9,695 nucleotides of DNA from Anaerolineales bacterium (GCA_016928525.1 JAFGKO010000369.1:1-9695); one strand, 5' to 3'. Positions 1 through 5,958 are shown, counted from the stretch's first letter. The notes: generated by a model not told the origin, from the letters alone. Numbers and translations are program-made.

Positions 1-1
1 G

Positions 2-32
2 AACCTTGCGAAGGTTTGGAACCTTCGCAAGG
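2..32. repeat. palindromic repeat, 13-bp arms
   Basis: Arms 4-16 (CCTTGCGAAGGTT) and 20-32 (AACCTTCGCAAGG) are perfect reverse complements around a 3-base loop. The left arm is itself a small palindrome (AACCTT-GCG-AAGGTT, 2-16), so the element can fold as one long hairpin or in a shorter alternative way. It lies just beyond the stop codon of the minus-strand SH3 gene and could act as its 3' hairpin or terminator. Whether a U-tract follows cannot be seen, because the window ends here. A dispersed REP-like palindrome is equally possible. Confidence 0.7.
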
Positions 33-39
33 ATAGATG

Positions 40-528
40 TCATGGTGAAGGGATCGCTCCCAAAAAATCCGCCGCCGCCCACCCGGCGCGGGTTTCATCA
101 TAGGGGGCCACCAGATACCACCAGACGTATCCATCGGCCTCTTGAGGCCCATCGCGCACTTCGAAGACCTCCTCGTCGTAACCGAGAAAGATGGAGGTGC
201 CGTTCAGGCCAGGGTCAGCGCGCAGGCGCAGGCCTTCACCATCCGTGCCGGTGATCTGTACGTAGCCGCCCACGCCGATTACGTTGGGAGCCAGGGTGGG
301 GGTGCCAACCAGCAACGGGTCGGGCGTAAAGGTCGGGGTGACGTTAGGGGTAGAACTTGGGGCCGGGATAACGGTCAAATCAGCGGGAGCAAATCCGAGG
401 TCCCGAGCAGGATCCGGCTTTGTCCATCCAATAGATATCAGTGTAATAACGATAAGCAGTCCGGCAATGCCCAGCGCTCCGAGTACAACACGTATATTGA
501 CAATAGATGAAAGGTTATTTTGGTTCAT
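40..528 (-). CDS. membrane-anchored bacterial SH3-domain protein
   Basis: The 162-residue product has a short polar N-terminus, one hydrophobic segment (about 13-35) and a Pro/Thr-rich linker (about 50-82). A small beta-rich domain follows (about 85-158), with features of bacterial SH3 (SH3b) domains: GLRLRADPG at 99-107, YVWWYL at 134-139 and a closing GWAAADFL at 149-156. It is probably anchored in the membrane or secreted with the domain outside, where SH3b domains commonly bind peptidoglycan or other wall material; the ligand here is unknown. The start lies 3 bases after the stop of the upstream lipid kinase gene. There is no strong Shine-Dalgarno, so translational coupling is likely. No catalytic domain is attached. 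The fold call is fairly secure, the role is not. Confidence 0.75.
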   Translation of the reverse strand: MNQNNLSSIVNIRVVLGALGIAGLLIVITLISIGWTKPDPARDLGFAPADLTVIPAPSSTPNVTPTFTPDPLLVGTPTLAPNVIGVGGYVQITGTDGEGLRLRADPGLNGTSIFLGYDEEVFEVRDGPQEADGYVWWYLVAPYDETRAGWAAADFLGAIPSP

Positions 529-531
529 AGA

Positions 532-1473
532 TCAGCTTGCATTCTGCAAAAGATGAAGAGAGTCAGGCGGCATCAGCAATTTTAATGCCCGTTTTTGGAC
601 CGTGATATTGGCCTCCTTTGTGGCATCCTTTGGCTCGGCGTCCATGTGCACAAAGAAAGGCGACTCGGCCTGTACCCGCAGGGATTGGAAGGGGATGCGC
701 TGGGCCTCGCTGGAATTGACATGATGCCCGCGCCATAACTCGTAGGCGATGCGGAAGGCATCGGCCAGGCTGTCGCCCTGAAAGAGCCACAGGTCGAGCA
801 GACCATCGTCGAGATACGCGTTCGGTGAGAGGATGGAGTGGCCGCCCATATAGCGCCGGATGTTGTTGGCAACGGTCAAAAGATAATGGCCTTCGATTTC
901 CTTCTCGTCGACCCACAAGCGCAGGCGGATGCCGCTCCACTGACTTGCATTCCATATCGTAGATGCAGCATACTCAGGCACAGCGAAGAATTTTTCGAGG
1001 CGGACACGCGGCTCGATGGTATGAATCGCCATCGCATCCAACCCCATGCCCGCCCACATCATGAACGAATATTCATTGCATTGGCCCATATCCACGCGCT
1101 GGATCGGCGTGTTTGCCAGGATACGCGCATTTTCTTGCAAGCGCCTGGGATAGGCCCAGTTGAAAGACGGTAAACCAAGTTCCTGCGCCCAAACATTGGA
1201 TGTGCCTGCTGGCAAGACGCCTAATGCAGTTTCAGAGCCGAGCAGTCCGCTGGCAACCTGGCCGACGGTGCCGTCTCCACCGACGGCAAGAGCCGCTTCA
1301 TATTTCTCCGCCGCGGCCTGTTTCCCGAGTTGGACAGCGTGATCGCCGCTTTGGGTGGCGACGATGTCAGCGCACCAGTCAGCCTTGACGAGTTCCTTCT
1401 CGATGGCTTTCAGGAATGGCTTGACCGGGAAACGCCCTGCCGCAGGGTTATAGATGACCAGCGCTTTACGCAT
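532..1473 (-). CDS. YegS/DgkB-family lipid (diacylglycerol) kinase
   Basis: The 313-residue protein has the full length and motif set of the DAGK_cat/YegS/BmrU family. Visible motifs are NPAAG (9-13), the nucleotide-binding GGDGT (65-69), LPAGTSN (87-93), AGMGLDA (141-147) and the C-terminal-domain stretch GGHSILSPNAYLDDGLLD (210-227). Family members phosphorylate diacylglycerol or related lipids with ATP at the inner membrane face. DgkB recycles diacylglycerol to phosphatidate, YegS acts on phosphatidylglycerol, and others act on sphingoid or prenol lipids; the exact substrate cannot be read from sequence. The start is supported by the usual hydrophobic first strand (ALVIYNP). No Shine-Dalgarno is present. 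A TATAAT box ends 7 bases before the ATG, suggesting a leaderless transcript. It is probably cotranscribed with the SH3 gene downstream. Confidence 0.9.
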   Translation of the reverse strand: MRKALVIYNPAAGRFPVKPFLKAIEKELVKADWCADIVATQSGDHAVQLGKQAAAEKYEAALAVGGDGTVGQVASGLLGSETALGVLPAGTSNVWAQELGLPSFNWAYPRRLQENARILANTPIQRVDMGQCNEYSFMMWAGMGLDAMAIHTIEPRVRLEKFFAVPEYAASTIWNASQWSGIRLRLWVDEKEIEGHYLLTVANNIRRYMGGHSILSPNAYLDDGLLDLWLFQGDSLADAFRIAYELWRGHHVNSSEAQRIPFQSLRVQAESPFFVHMDAEPKDATKEANITVQKRALKLLMPPDSLHLLQNAS

Positions 1474-1480
1474 GACGGCG

Positions 1481-1486
1481 ATTATA
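1481..1486 (-). promoter_or_regulatory. -10 box for lipid kinase gene (possibly leaderless)
   Basis: On the minus strand a perfect TATAAT is followed by 7 bases (CGCCGTC) and then the ATG at 1473. Usual spacing would put the transcription start at or within a base or two of the start codon. No convincing -35 (TTGACA-like) hexamer lies 16-18 bases upstream, and a run of seven G precedes the box. Confidence 0.6.
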
Positions 1487-1511
1487 CCCCCCCGTTACCT
1501 GTTTTATTTTC

Positions 1512-1595
1512 ACCGCGAAGAAGCGAAGGAAAAAAGTTTCGAAGATGAGTTCTTCGCGATGTTAAAAAACTTCGCGGCCTTCGTCCCTTCGCGGT
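1512..1595. repeat. imperfect inverted repeat, CCGCGAAG type, in divergent spacer
   Basis: Left arm 1512-1529 (ACCGCGAAGAAGCGAAGG) and right arm 1578-1595 (CCTTCGTCCCTTCGCGGT) are complementary at 15 of 18 positions. A smaller nested hairpin sits between them: CGAAGA at 1540-1545 pairs with TCTTCG at 1551-1556. The element fills most of the 166-base spacer between the divergent lipid kinase and Ser/Thr kinase genes and stops just short of both -10 boxes. It looks like a dispersed intergenic repeat rather than a terminator, since it sits between divergent starts. Confidence 0.65.
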
Positions 1596-1621
1596 TCGAT
1601 CAGAAAGAATCAGGGAGGGGA

Positions 1622-1630
1622 TGATATAAT
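1622..1630 (+). promoter_or_regulatory. extended -10 promoter for Ser/Thr kinase (possibly leaderless)
   Basis: TGATATAAT matches the extended -10 consensus TGnTATAAT exactly. The box ends 9 bases before the ATG at 1640, so the transcription start should fall within a few bases of the start codon. No -35 hexamer is visible at the expected distance, as is common for extended -10 promoters. No Shine-Dalgarno is present in the short gap. Confidence 0.65.
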
Positions 1631-1639
1631 CGTTTCGCT

Positions 1640-2686
1640 ATGCAGGAAGGCACTCTGCTCAACAACCGTTATCAACTGCTCCAGCGTGTCGGCACAGGCG
1701 GGATGGCTGAAGTGTTTCGCGCGCGCGATTCCATGCTCGAACGCTACGTTGCCATCAAAGTGCTGCGCGCTGAGTATACGGAGAATAAGTCTTTCCAGGA
1801 GCGTTTCCGCCAGGAGGCGCGTGCGGCGGCCAACCTGTCGCACCCCAATATTGTCACCGTACATGATTTTGGGCTGGACCGCGGGCAGTTGTTCATCGTC
1901 ATGGAACATGTTCCCGGCACGGATTTGAAGACCATGCTGCGCCAACGCGGACGGTTTACGGTCGAAGAGACCATCCCATTGATCGTGCAGGCCTGCGCGG
2001 GCATCGGCTATGCTCACCGCGCCGGTCTGGTGCATTGCGATGTCAAGCCGCACAACATGCTGGTTACACCGGATAAGCGTCTCAAAGTGACCGACTTTGG
2101 GATCGCGCGTGCGCTGGCCACCATTCACCCTGGTGAGCACAGCGACGTGGTTTGGGGCTCACCGCAATACTTTTCACCCGAGCAGGCAGCGGGCGAGCCC
2201 CCCTCCCCGGCCTCGGACGTCTATTCGCTAGGCATCGTGCTTTATGAAATGTTGACCGGTTCCCTGCCCTTCAATGCCCTCACCCCTGAGGCGCTGGCGC
2301 GTATGCACCTGGACGTCCGGCCGCATCCCATCCGTGAATATTTGCCGGATATTCCTGATACGCTCGAACAAATTGTCGACAAGGTGCTATCGAAAGAACC
2401 TTCCGCGCGTTATCGCACAGCCGACCAGCTTGGGCGTGTTCTCATGCGCTTTGGGGCGCAGACACAGCCGGAGCCTGCACCCGAGCTATCTCTGACGCCA
2501 GAAGTCTCCCAAACCTACCAGCCGGAACCCGAACCGGTCTACTACACGGACTCGGAGCCGGCTGTCCCTGCGATTGACATCGACTGGGCCTCCGTTGCGC
2601 TCGGCTTGCTGGCCTTGATCGCAGTGGGTGGCTTGATCCCATTCTGGATGTGGGTCTATTTCGTTTATAATCCGCCAATCCGGTAA
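1640..2686 (+). CDS. Hanks-type Ser/Thr protein kinase with C-terminal membrane anchor
   Basis: The 348-residue protein opens with a complete kinase domain (about 11-270): glycine loop GTGGMAEV (18-25), VAIK with Lys40, the helix-C region Glu59, catalytic loop HCDVKPHN (132-139; Asp134, Lys136, Asn139), DFG (152-154) and SPEQ (179-182) in place of APE. Cys133 replaces the usual Arg of HRD, so this is a non-RD kinase. A Pro/Glu/Thr-rich linker (about 273-312) leads to one hydrophobic segment (about 316-342) almost at the C-terminus. Only a handful of residues follow, so there is no PASTA or other external sensor domain. It should phosphorylate cytoplasmic proteins from the membrane. No PP2C phosphatase partner gene lies nearby. 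Its place before rpe matches prkC of Bacillus subtilis, although the external domain differs. Confidence 0.93.
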   Translation: MQEGTLLNNRYQLLQRVGTGGMAEVFRARDSMLERYVAIKVLRAEYTENKSFQERFRQEARAAANLSHPNIVTVHDFGLDRGQLFIVMEHVPGTDLKTMLRQRGRFTVEETIPLIVQACAGIGYAHRAGLVHCDVKPHNMLVTPDKRLKVTDFGIARALATIHPGEHSDVVWGSPQYFSPEQAAGEPPSPASDVYSLGIVLYEMLTGSLPFNALTPEALARMHLDVRPHPIREYLPDIPDTLEQIVDKVLSKEPSARYRTADQLGRVLMRFGAQTQPEPAPELSLTPEVSQTYQPEPEPVYYTDSEPAVPAIDIDWASVALGLLALIAVGGLIPFWMWVYFVYNPPIR

Positions 2687-2687
2687 A

Positions 2688-2794
2688 CCACCAAGGCACA
2701 AAGTCACCCCGGCCCGACCAGCAGCACAGGGGCGGGCGAAGTCACCAAATTTTATATTTCCGTGTCTTTGTGTTAGAGCCTTTGCGGTGAATTT
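2688..2794. repeat. degenerate inverted repeat, CCAAGGCACAAAG type
   Basis: The spacer between the kinase and rpe begins with ACCACCAAGGCACAAAG and ends with CTTTGTG...GCCTTTGCGGTGAA, which are imperfect reverse complements. This resembles the ACCAC-AAGGCAC-AAAG inverted repeats common in spacers of environmental bacterial genomes. A direct repeat AAGTCACC at 2701-2708 and 2739-2746 flanks a 30-base GC-rich core, as if a short piece had been inserted or duplicated. The right arm supplies GGTGA (2786-2790), the only Shine-Dalgarno-like sequence before rpe, 9 bases from its ATG. No U-tract terminator is seen. Confidence 0.6.
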
Positions 2795-2799
2795 CAAAA

Positions 2800-3456
2800 A
2801 TGTCAAATTTTATTATTGCCCCCTCTATCCTTTCGTCAGATTTTCTACATCTGGGTGATGTGCTGCAAACTTGCCAATCCGCCGGCGCGGACTGGATCCA
2901 CGTCGATGTGATGGATGGCCAGTTCGTCCCCAACCTGACGATGGGACCGTTTATCGTCAGGCACTGCCGTCGTGGAACGGATTTACCGCTGGATGTGCAT
3001 CTGATGGTAGAAAAACCAGAGGGCTTGCTGGAAGCCTTTGCCGAGGCGGGCGCCTCGCACCTGACCGTCCACGTGGAAACCTGCCCACACCTGCATCGCA
3101 CCTTGGAAGACATCAAATCCCTGGAATGCAAGGCAGGCGTCACGCTCAACCCGGGCACACCAGCTGCCTCGATTTATCAGGTATTGCCCTACGTCGACCT
3201 GGTGTTGGTGATGAGTGTCGACCCGGGTTTTTCCGGCGGCACCTATATTCCGGAAATGGTCAGCAAAGTGGCCGAGATTCGTCAGAAGTTGGATGAAATC
3301 GGTTCTTCCGCCTGGCTGGAAGTGGACGGCGGTATCTCCCCCGAAACCCTGCCCGAAATGAAAGCTGCAGGCGCGAACGCGTTCGTGTCTGCCACGTCGA
3401 TTTTCAAGCACCCAGGCGGCATTGCGGCGGGGATTGCTTCATTGCGCAATTCATAA
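2800..3456 (+). CDS. rpe: ribulose-phosphate 3-epimerase
   Basis: The enzyme interconverts D-ribulose 5-phosphate and D-xylulose 5-phosphate in the pentose phosphate pathway, in the cytoplasm. The 218-residue length is typical for this TIM-barrel family. Visible active-site elements are Ser9 (APSIL), His34 and Asp36 (HVDVMDG, 34-40), FVPNLTMGP (42-50), His67 (LDVHLMVEKP, 64-73) and Asp176 in LEVDGGI (173-179). The phosphate-binding loop reads MSVDPGFSGGTYIP (138-151) instead of the more usual MSVNPGFGGQ, a mild variation. The start is the only plausible one: SNFIIAPSIL is the normal first strand. A GGTGA inside the upstream repeat may serve as ribosome binding site. The gene converges with rpmB, and a bidirectional terminator lies between. 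Cotranscription with the kinase is possible, since no strong promoter is seen in the spacer. Confidence 0.95.
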   Translation: MSNFIIAPSILSSDFLHLGDVLQTCQSAGADWIHVDVMDGQFVPNLTMGPFIVRHCRRGTDLPLDVHLMVEKPEGLLEAFAEAGASHLTVHVETCPHLHRTLEDIKSLECKAGVTLNPGTPAASIYQVLPYVDLVLVMSVDPGFSGGTYIPEMVSKVAEIRQKLDEIGSSAWLEVDGGISPETLPEMKAAGANAFVSATSIFKHPGGIAAGIASLRNS

Positions 3457-3530
3457 CCCGCACCCCAACCCTCCCCCAAAGGGAGAGGGAGTCTCCCCTC
3501 CCCCTTCGGGGAAGGGGCCGGGGGTGAGGG
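3457..3530. repeat. C/G-rich inverted repeat, CCCTCACCCC/GGGAGAGGG type
   Basis: This tract directly after the rpe stop has C-rich blocks (CCCGCACCCCAACCCTCCCCC at its left end), then GGGAGAGGGAG, CTCCCCTCCCCC, CTTCGGGGAAGGGG and CCGGGGGTGAGGG. Several nested hairpins are possible, including CCCC-TTCG-GGGG with a UUCG loop (3502-3513 region). The pattern matches the CCCTCACCCC...GGGAGAGGG repeats seen in many bacterial spacers. Its position suggests it also shields the rpe mRNA 3' end. Confidence 0.6.
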
Positions 3531-3536
3531 AAATAA

Positions 3537-3566
3537 AAAAAATCACGGCTTTTGCCGCGATTTTTA
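3537..3566. terminator. bidirectional intrinsic terminator between rpe and rpmB
   Basis: Stem ATCACGGC (3542-3549) and GCCGCGAT (3554-3561) surround a TTTT loop, with flanking A-runs and T-runs extending the stem. Read on the minus strand the single mismatch becomes a G-U pair, and the hairpin is followed by eight U, an excellent terminator for rpmB. On the plus strand one A-C mismatch remains but five U follow, so it should also stop transcripts from rpe. Confidence 0.85.
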
Positions 3567-3586
3567 TCAATCAGGAAAGGAACGAG

Positions 3587-3772
3587 TTACGCTTTGGTTT
3601 TGGTCATGGTGCGGATGCACTTGGCGCATAGCACCTTTTTGACCTTGCGATTGCCCTCATAAACCGTCACCTTTTGCAGGTTGGGTTTGAACGTGCGATT
3701 GGTGGCACGCATAGAGAACGACCGGTTGTGGCCAAAAGTTGTCGTCTTTCCACAGTGGGCACACTTAGCCAT
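3587..3772 (-). CDS. rpmB: 50S ribosomal protein L28, zinc-ribbon (C+) form
   Basis: The 61-residue product is a normal L28, a late-assembling large-subunit protein. It keeps two Cys pairs (Cys4/Cys7 in MAKCAHCGK and Cys49/Cys52 in LCAKC) that would bind zinc, which makes it the C+ form. The family core is visible as NRSFSMRATNRTFKPNLQKVTV (16-37). The reading frame runs 36 codons further upstream, but MAKCAHCGK is the conserved L28 start. It is preceded by AAGGA (3786-3782) at 9 bases from the ATG, so the longer frame is rejected. The gene is followed by a strong terminator and faces the yloU-fakA genes divergently, as in Bacillus subtilis. A predicted 5' leader of about 55 bases carries two small hairpins. 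Confidence 0.95.
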   Translation of the reverse strand: MAKCAHCGKTTTFGHNRSFSMRATNRTFKPNLQKVTVYEGNRKVKKVLCAKCIRTMTKTKA

Positions 3773-3789
3773 CTTAAGAATTCCTTTCT

Positions 3790-3798
3790 TGCTATAAT
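3790..3798 (+). promoter_or_regulatory. extended -10 promoter for yloU-fakA genes
   Basis: TGCTATAAT is a perfect extended -10 sequence. It would start transcription near 3805, giving a leader of about 90 bases before the Asp23/YloU gene at 3895. A -35 element is not evident. It lies inside the predicted 5' leader of the divergent rpmB transcript, so the two 5' ends would overlap by roughly 20 bases. Confidence 0.5.
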
Positions 3799-3799
3799 T

Positions 3800-3826
3800 C
3801 CAGAGTTCTGGCTTGCTCTCGCAAGC
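3800..3826 (-). promoter_or_regulatory. two tandem hairpins in the rpmB 5' leader
   Basis: Read toward rpmB, GCTTGC-GAGA-GCAAGC (3826-3811) is a perfect 6-bp stem closed by a GNRA-type tetraloop. CCAGA-AC-TCTGG (3811-3800) follows at once. Both lie between the predicted rpmB transcription start (about 3826-3828) and its Shine-Dalgarno. They could stabilise the mRNA 5' end, mediate feedback by ribosomal protein, or, as DNA palindromes, be operator sites for the divergent promoters. None of these roles is shown by sequence alone. Confidence 0.45.
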
Positions 3827-3831
3827 ACAAC

Positions 3832-3860
3832 ATTCTACCACACATCGTATCCTTCTACAA
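3832..3860 (-). promoter_or_regulatory. promoter for rpmB
   Basis: On the minus strand TTGTAG (3860-3855), a 17-base spacer and TAGAAT (3837-3832) form a plausible sigma-70-type promoter. TGG precedes the -10, giving the extended form TGnTAGAAT. Transcription would begin near 3826-3828, just at the first leader hairpin. Confidence 0.6.
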
Positions 3861-3894
3861 GCAGAATTGTTAATAATCAACAGAGGATTGAACT

Positions 3895-4251
3895 ATGGGC
3901 GAAGAAACCACATCTTTAGGCGGCATCCATATCTCACCTGATGCTGTCGCAACGATTGCCTACCATGCCACGCTGGAATCGTATGGCGTGGTGGGGCTGG
4001 CTCCTAAAAATCTGGCAGAGGGACTGGCGCACACCATCACCCGCGAACCGACCCGCGGCGTTTCAGTTCAATATGATGGAGACAAAATTGACATTGAAAT
4101 CCACATTGTTGTGGAATATGGCACGCGTATTTCCTCTGTGGCAAATAGCGTAGCCAATACCGTACGATATCATGTAGAGAAGGCGCTAGGATTGCGCATC
4201 AACACCATCAATGTGCACATAGCCGGACTGCGTGTCAGCAACACAGATTAA
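3895..4251 (+). CDS. Asp23/Gls24 (DUF322, YloU) family protein
   Basis: The 118-residue protein matches the Asp23/YloU family in size and pattern: an N-terminal ISPDAVATIAYHATLESYGVVGLA (13-36) followed by a beta-rich half, DKIDIEIHIVVEYGTRI (63-79), and an amphipathic helix, VANSVANTVRYHVEKALG (82-99). Staphylococcus aureus Asp23 is a membrane-associated cell-envelope protein; the molecular role of YloU-type members is not established. The start is set by AGAGGA at 7 bases from the ATG. The gene precedes the FakA homologue by 24 bases with a fresh Shine-Dalgarno, the same yloU-fakA pairing as in Firmicutes, so a shared transcript is very likely. It has no signal peptide or membrane segment of its own. 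Confidence 0.9.
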   Translation: MGEETTSLGGIHISPDAVATIAYHATLESYGVVGLAPKNLAEGLAHTITREPTRGVSVQYDGDKIDIEIHIVVEYGTRISSVANSVANTVRYHVEKALGLRINTINVHIAGLRVSNTD

Positions 4252-4275
4252 GAACAGAGGAGCAGGAGAGACAGT

Positions 4276-5958
4276 ATGGGCTTGGATTCCCCGGATACAC
4301 AGAAACGGCTGGAGAAATTTCGCAAGGCTCCCATGGACGGGCAGTCGCTCAAGCGGCTGGTGGAAGCCGGGCTGACCTGGTTACGCACTAATCAACAAAC
4401 AGTCAACGCGCTGAACGTTTTCCCCGTCCCGGATGGCGACACCGGCACCAACATGGTGCTGACCATGCAATCAGCGTATAACGAGATCGGCCAGTTAGGC
4501 CATCGTAGCGTTGGCGATATGGCAGCAGCAATCTCGCAAGGCGCATTGATGGGCGCGCGCGGGAACTCAGGCGTCATCCTGTCACAATTATGGCGCGGCT
4601 TTTCGCGCGGCTTGCAAGGGCAGGATGTGCTGGACGGCCCAGGGCTGGCTAAGGCATTTGCCGAAGCGCGCGATACGGCCTATAAGGGCGTTGTCCGCCC
4701 AGTAGAGGGGACGATCCTGACCGTCGCCAAGGATGTGGCTGCAGCAACGGAAGCGGCCCTAGGGTTCACGCAAGACCCGATTGAAATTCTCGCCCTAGCG
4801 GTAAAAGCAGCGGACGAATCGGTCGAACGGACTCCGGAACTGCTCCCGGTCCTCAAGCAGGCCGGTGTGGTCGACTCGGGCGGTATGGGCTTGTTTTTAA
4901 TCCTGGAGGGCATGTTGCGTCACATTTACGGCGATCCGTTGGATACACCGCTGGCGTCGGTCCAGCCGCTTTCGGCATTAGACTTTGAAAGCGCCATGCA
5001 GGAAGTCGAAGAGGGGCAGGATTTCGAGGTGGTGGTGGATTTCTACCCCGAAGCCGAATTGAATCTGCCATCATTCTATGGCAAGCTGGAAGAGATGGGC
5101 ACATCCATTCAAGTGGGCGAGGGCGACGGTATGTACCGCATGCACATCCACGTGCCGCTGGAGAACCGTTACCTGCCAATCGACTACATCATGGGCCTGG
5201 GGACGATCACCAAGGTGGCGATGGAAAACCTGCTGGCTCAGATGGACGAGATCGACCAGCAGTCCAAAGGCGACAAAATCGAGTTAGCCAATATCGAGCC
5301 GGGACAGATCGCCGTGGTAACCGTCTCGCCGGGACCTGGGCTGAGCCGCATCTTTGCCAGCCTGGGCGTGGCTGCGATCGTCGAGGGCGGGCAGACCATG
5401 AACCCCAGCACGCAGGAAATCCTGGCGGCCTTCGAAAACCTGCCGACTGATAAGATCATTATTCTGCCAAACAACAAGAATATCGTCATGGCCGCCAACC
5501 AGGCGAAAGATGTAACGGTCAAGAATGTGCAGGTAGTGCCCAGCCGCAATATTCCACAGGGACTCTCTGCCATGCTGGCGCTCAACCCCGACGGCGAGGT
5601 CGAAGCCGTCGCAGAAAAGATGAATAAATCGCTGGCGCTGGTGAAAGCCGGTGAGATCACGATTGCAACGCGCAGCGTGGAGATCGACGGCGTCAACGTA
5701 GAACAGGGGCAGGTGATCGCGCTCCTGGACGGCAAACTGGTCTGCTCTTCGAAATCGGTGGAAGAAGGCTGTTTGTGCATGTTAGGTAAAGCCAAAGCCG
5801 ATGAGCATGAATTGATCACGCTCTTCTATGGCGAAGACTTGAACGCCACCGAAGCCAACCGCATTGCCGATAAAGTGCGCGAAGCTTACCCAGGGCAGGA
5901 AATCGAAGTCCAGGATGGCGGCCAGCCGCATTACCAGTTTATTGTTTCGGTAGAGTAA
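4276..5958 (+). CDS. fakA: FakA/YloV-type fatty acid kinase (DAK2 domain)
   Basis: The 560-residue protein has the FakA/YloV layout. The N-terminal DhaL/DAK2 ATP-binding domain (about 20-215) carries NVFPVPDGDTGTNM (47-60) with the metal-binding Asp residues, GARGNSGVILSQ (93-104), RPVEGTILTV (141-150) and VVDSGGMGL (198-206). A middle domain holds MHIHV (His290, His292), and a C-terminal domain is typical of YloV. FakA phosphorylates a fatty acid presented by a DegV-family FakB protein, giving acyl-phosphate for phospholipid synthesis. A degV gene follows directly, which fits. The start is set by AGGAGAG 5 bases before the ATG; Met20, where many homologues begin, lacks a ribosome site. The Cys that joins the two His residues in binding zinc in S. 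aureus FakA appears absent: the equivalent stretch reads GQDFEVVVDF (247-256). Confidence 0.92.
   Translation: MGLDSPDTQKRLEKFRKAPMDGQSLKRLVEAGLTWLRTNQQTVNALNVFPVPDGDTGTNMVLTMQSAYNEIGQLGHRSVGDMAAAISQGALMGARGNSGVILSQLWRGFSRGLQGQDVLDGPGLAKAFAEARDTAYKGVVRPVEGTILTVAKDVAAATEAALGFTQDPIEILALAVKAADESVERTPELLPVLKQAGVVDSGGMGLFLILEGMLRHIYGDPLDTPLASVQPLSALDFESAMQEVEEGQDFEVVVDFYPEAELNLPSFYGKLEEMGTSIQVGEGDGMYRMHIHVPLENRYLPIDYIMGLGTITKVAMENLLAQMDEIDQQSKGDKIELANIEPGQIAVVTVSPGPGLSRIFASLGVAAIVEGGQTMNPSTQEILAAFENLPTDKIIILPNNKNIVMAANQAKDVTVKNVQVVPSRNIPQGLSAMLALNPDGEVEAVAEKMNKSLALVKAGEITIATRSVEIDGVNVEQGQVIALLDGKLVCSSKSVEEGCLCMLGKAKADEHELITLFYGEDLNATEANRIADKVREAYPGQEIEVQDGGQPHYQFIVSVE

Noticed and set aside
1610..2140. 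Minus-strand frame of 176 codons opposite the Ser/Thr kinase.
   Set aside because: It runs through the kinase catalytic motifs on the other strand and has no family-like sequence. It also covers the promoter of the kinase.
2753..2758. TATATT as a -10 box for rpe.
   Set aside because: It is a five-of-six match in an AT-rich stretch, without a -35 or TG extension. It is too weak to list as a promoter.
3422..3631. Plus-strand frame of 69 codons running out of rpe.
   Set aside because: It is a shifted frame that crosses a C/G-rich repeat and the terminator. It has no homologous look and no ribosome site.
3773..3880. A 36-codon N-terminal extension of L28.
   Set aside because: The conserved L28 start MAKCAHCGK at 3772 has its own Shine-Dalgarno, and the extension would cover the leader hairpins and promoter.
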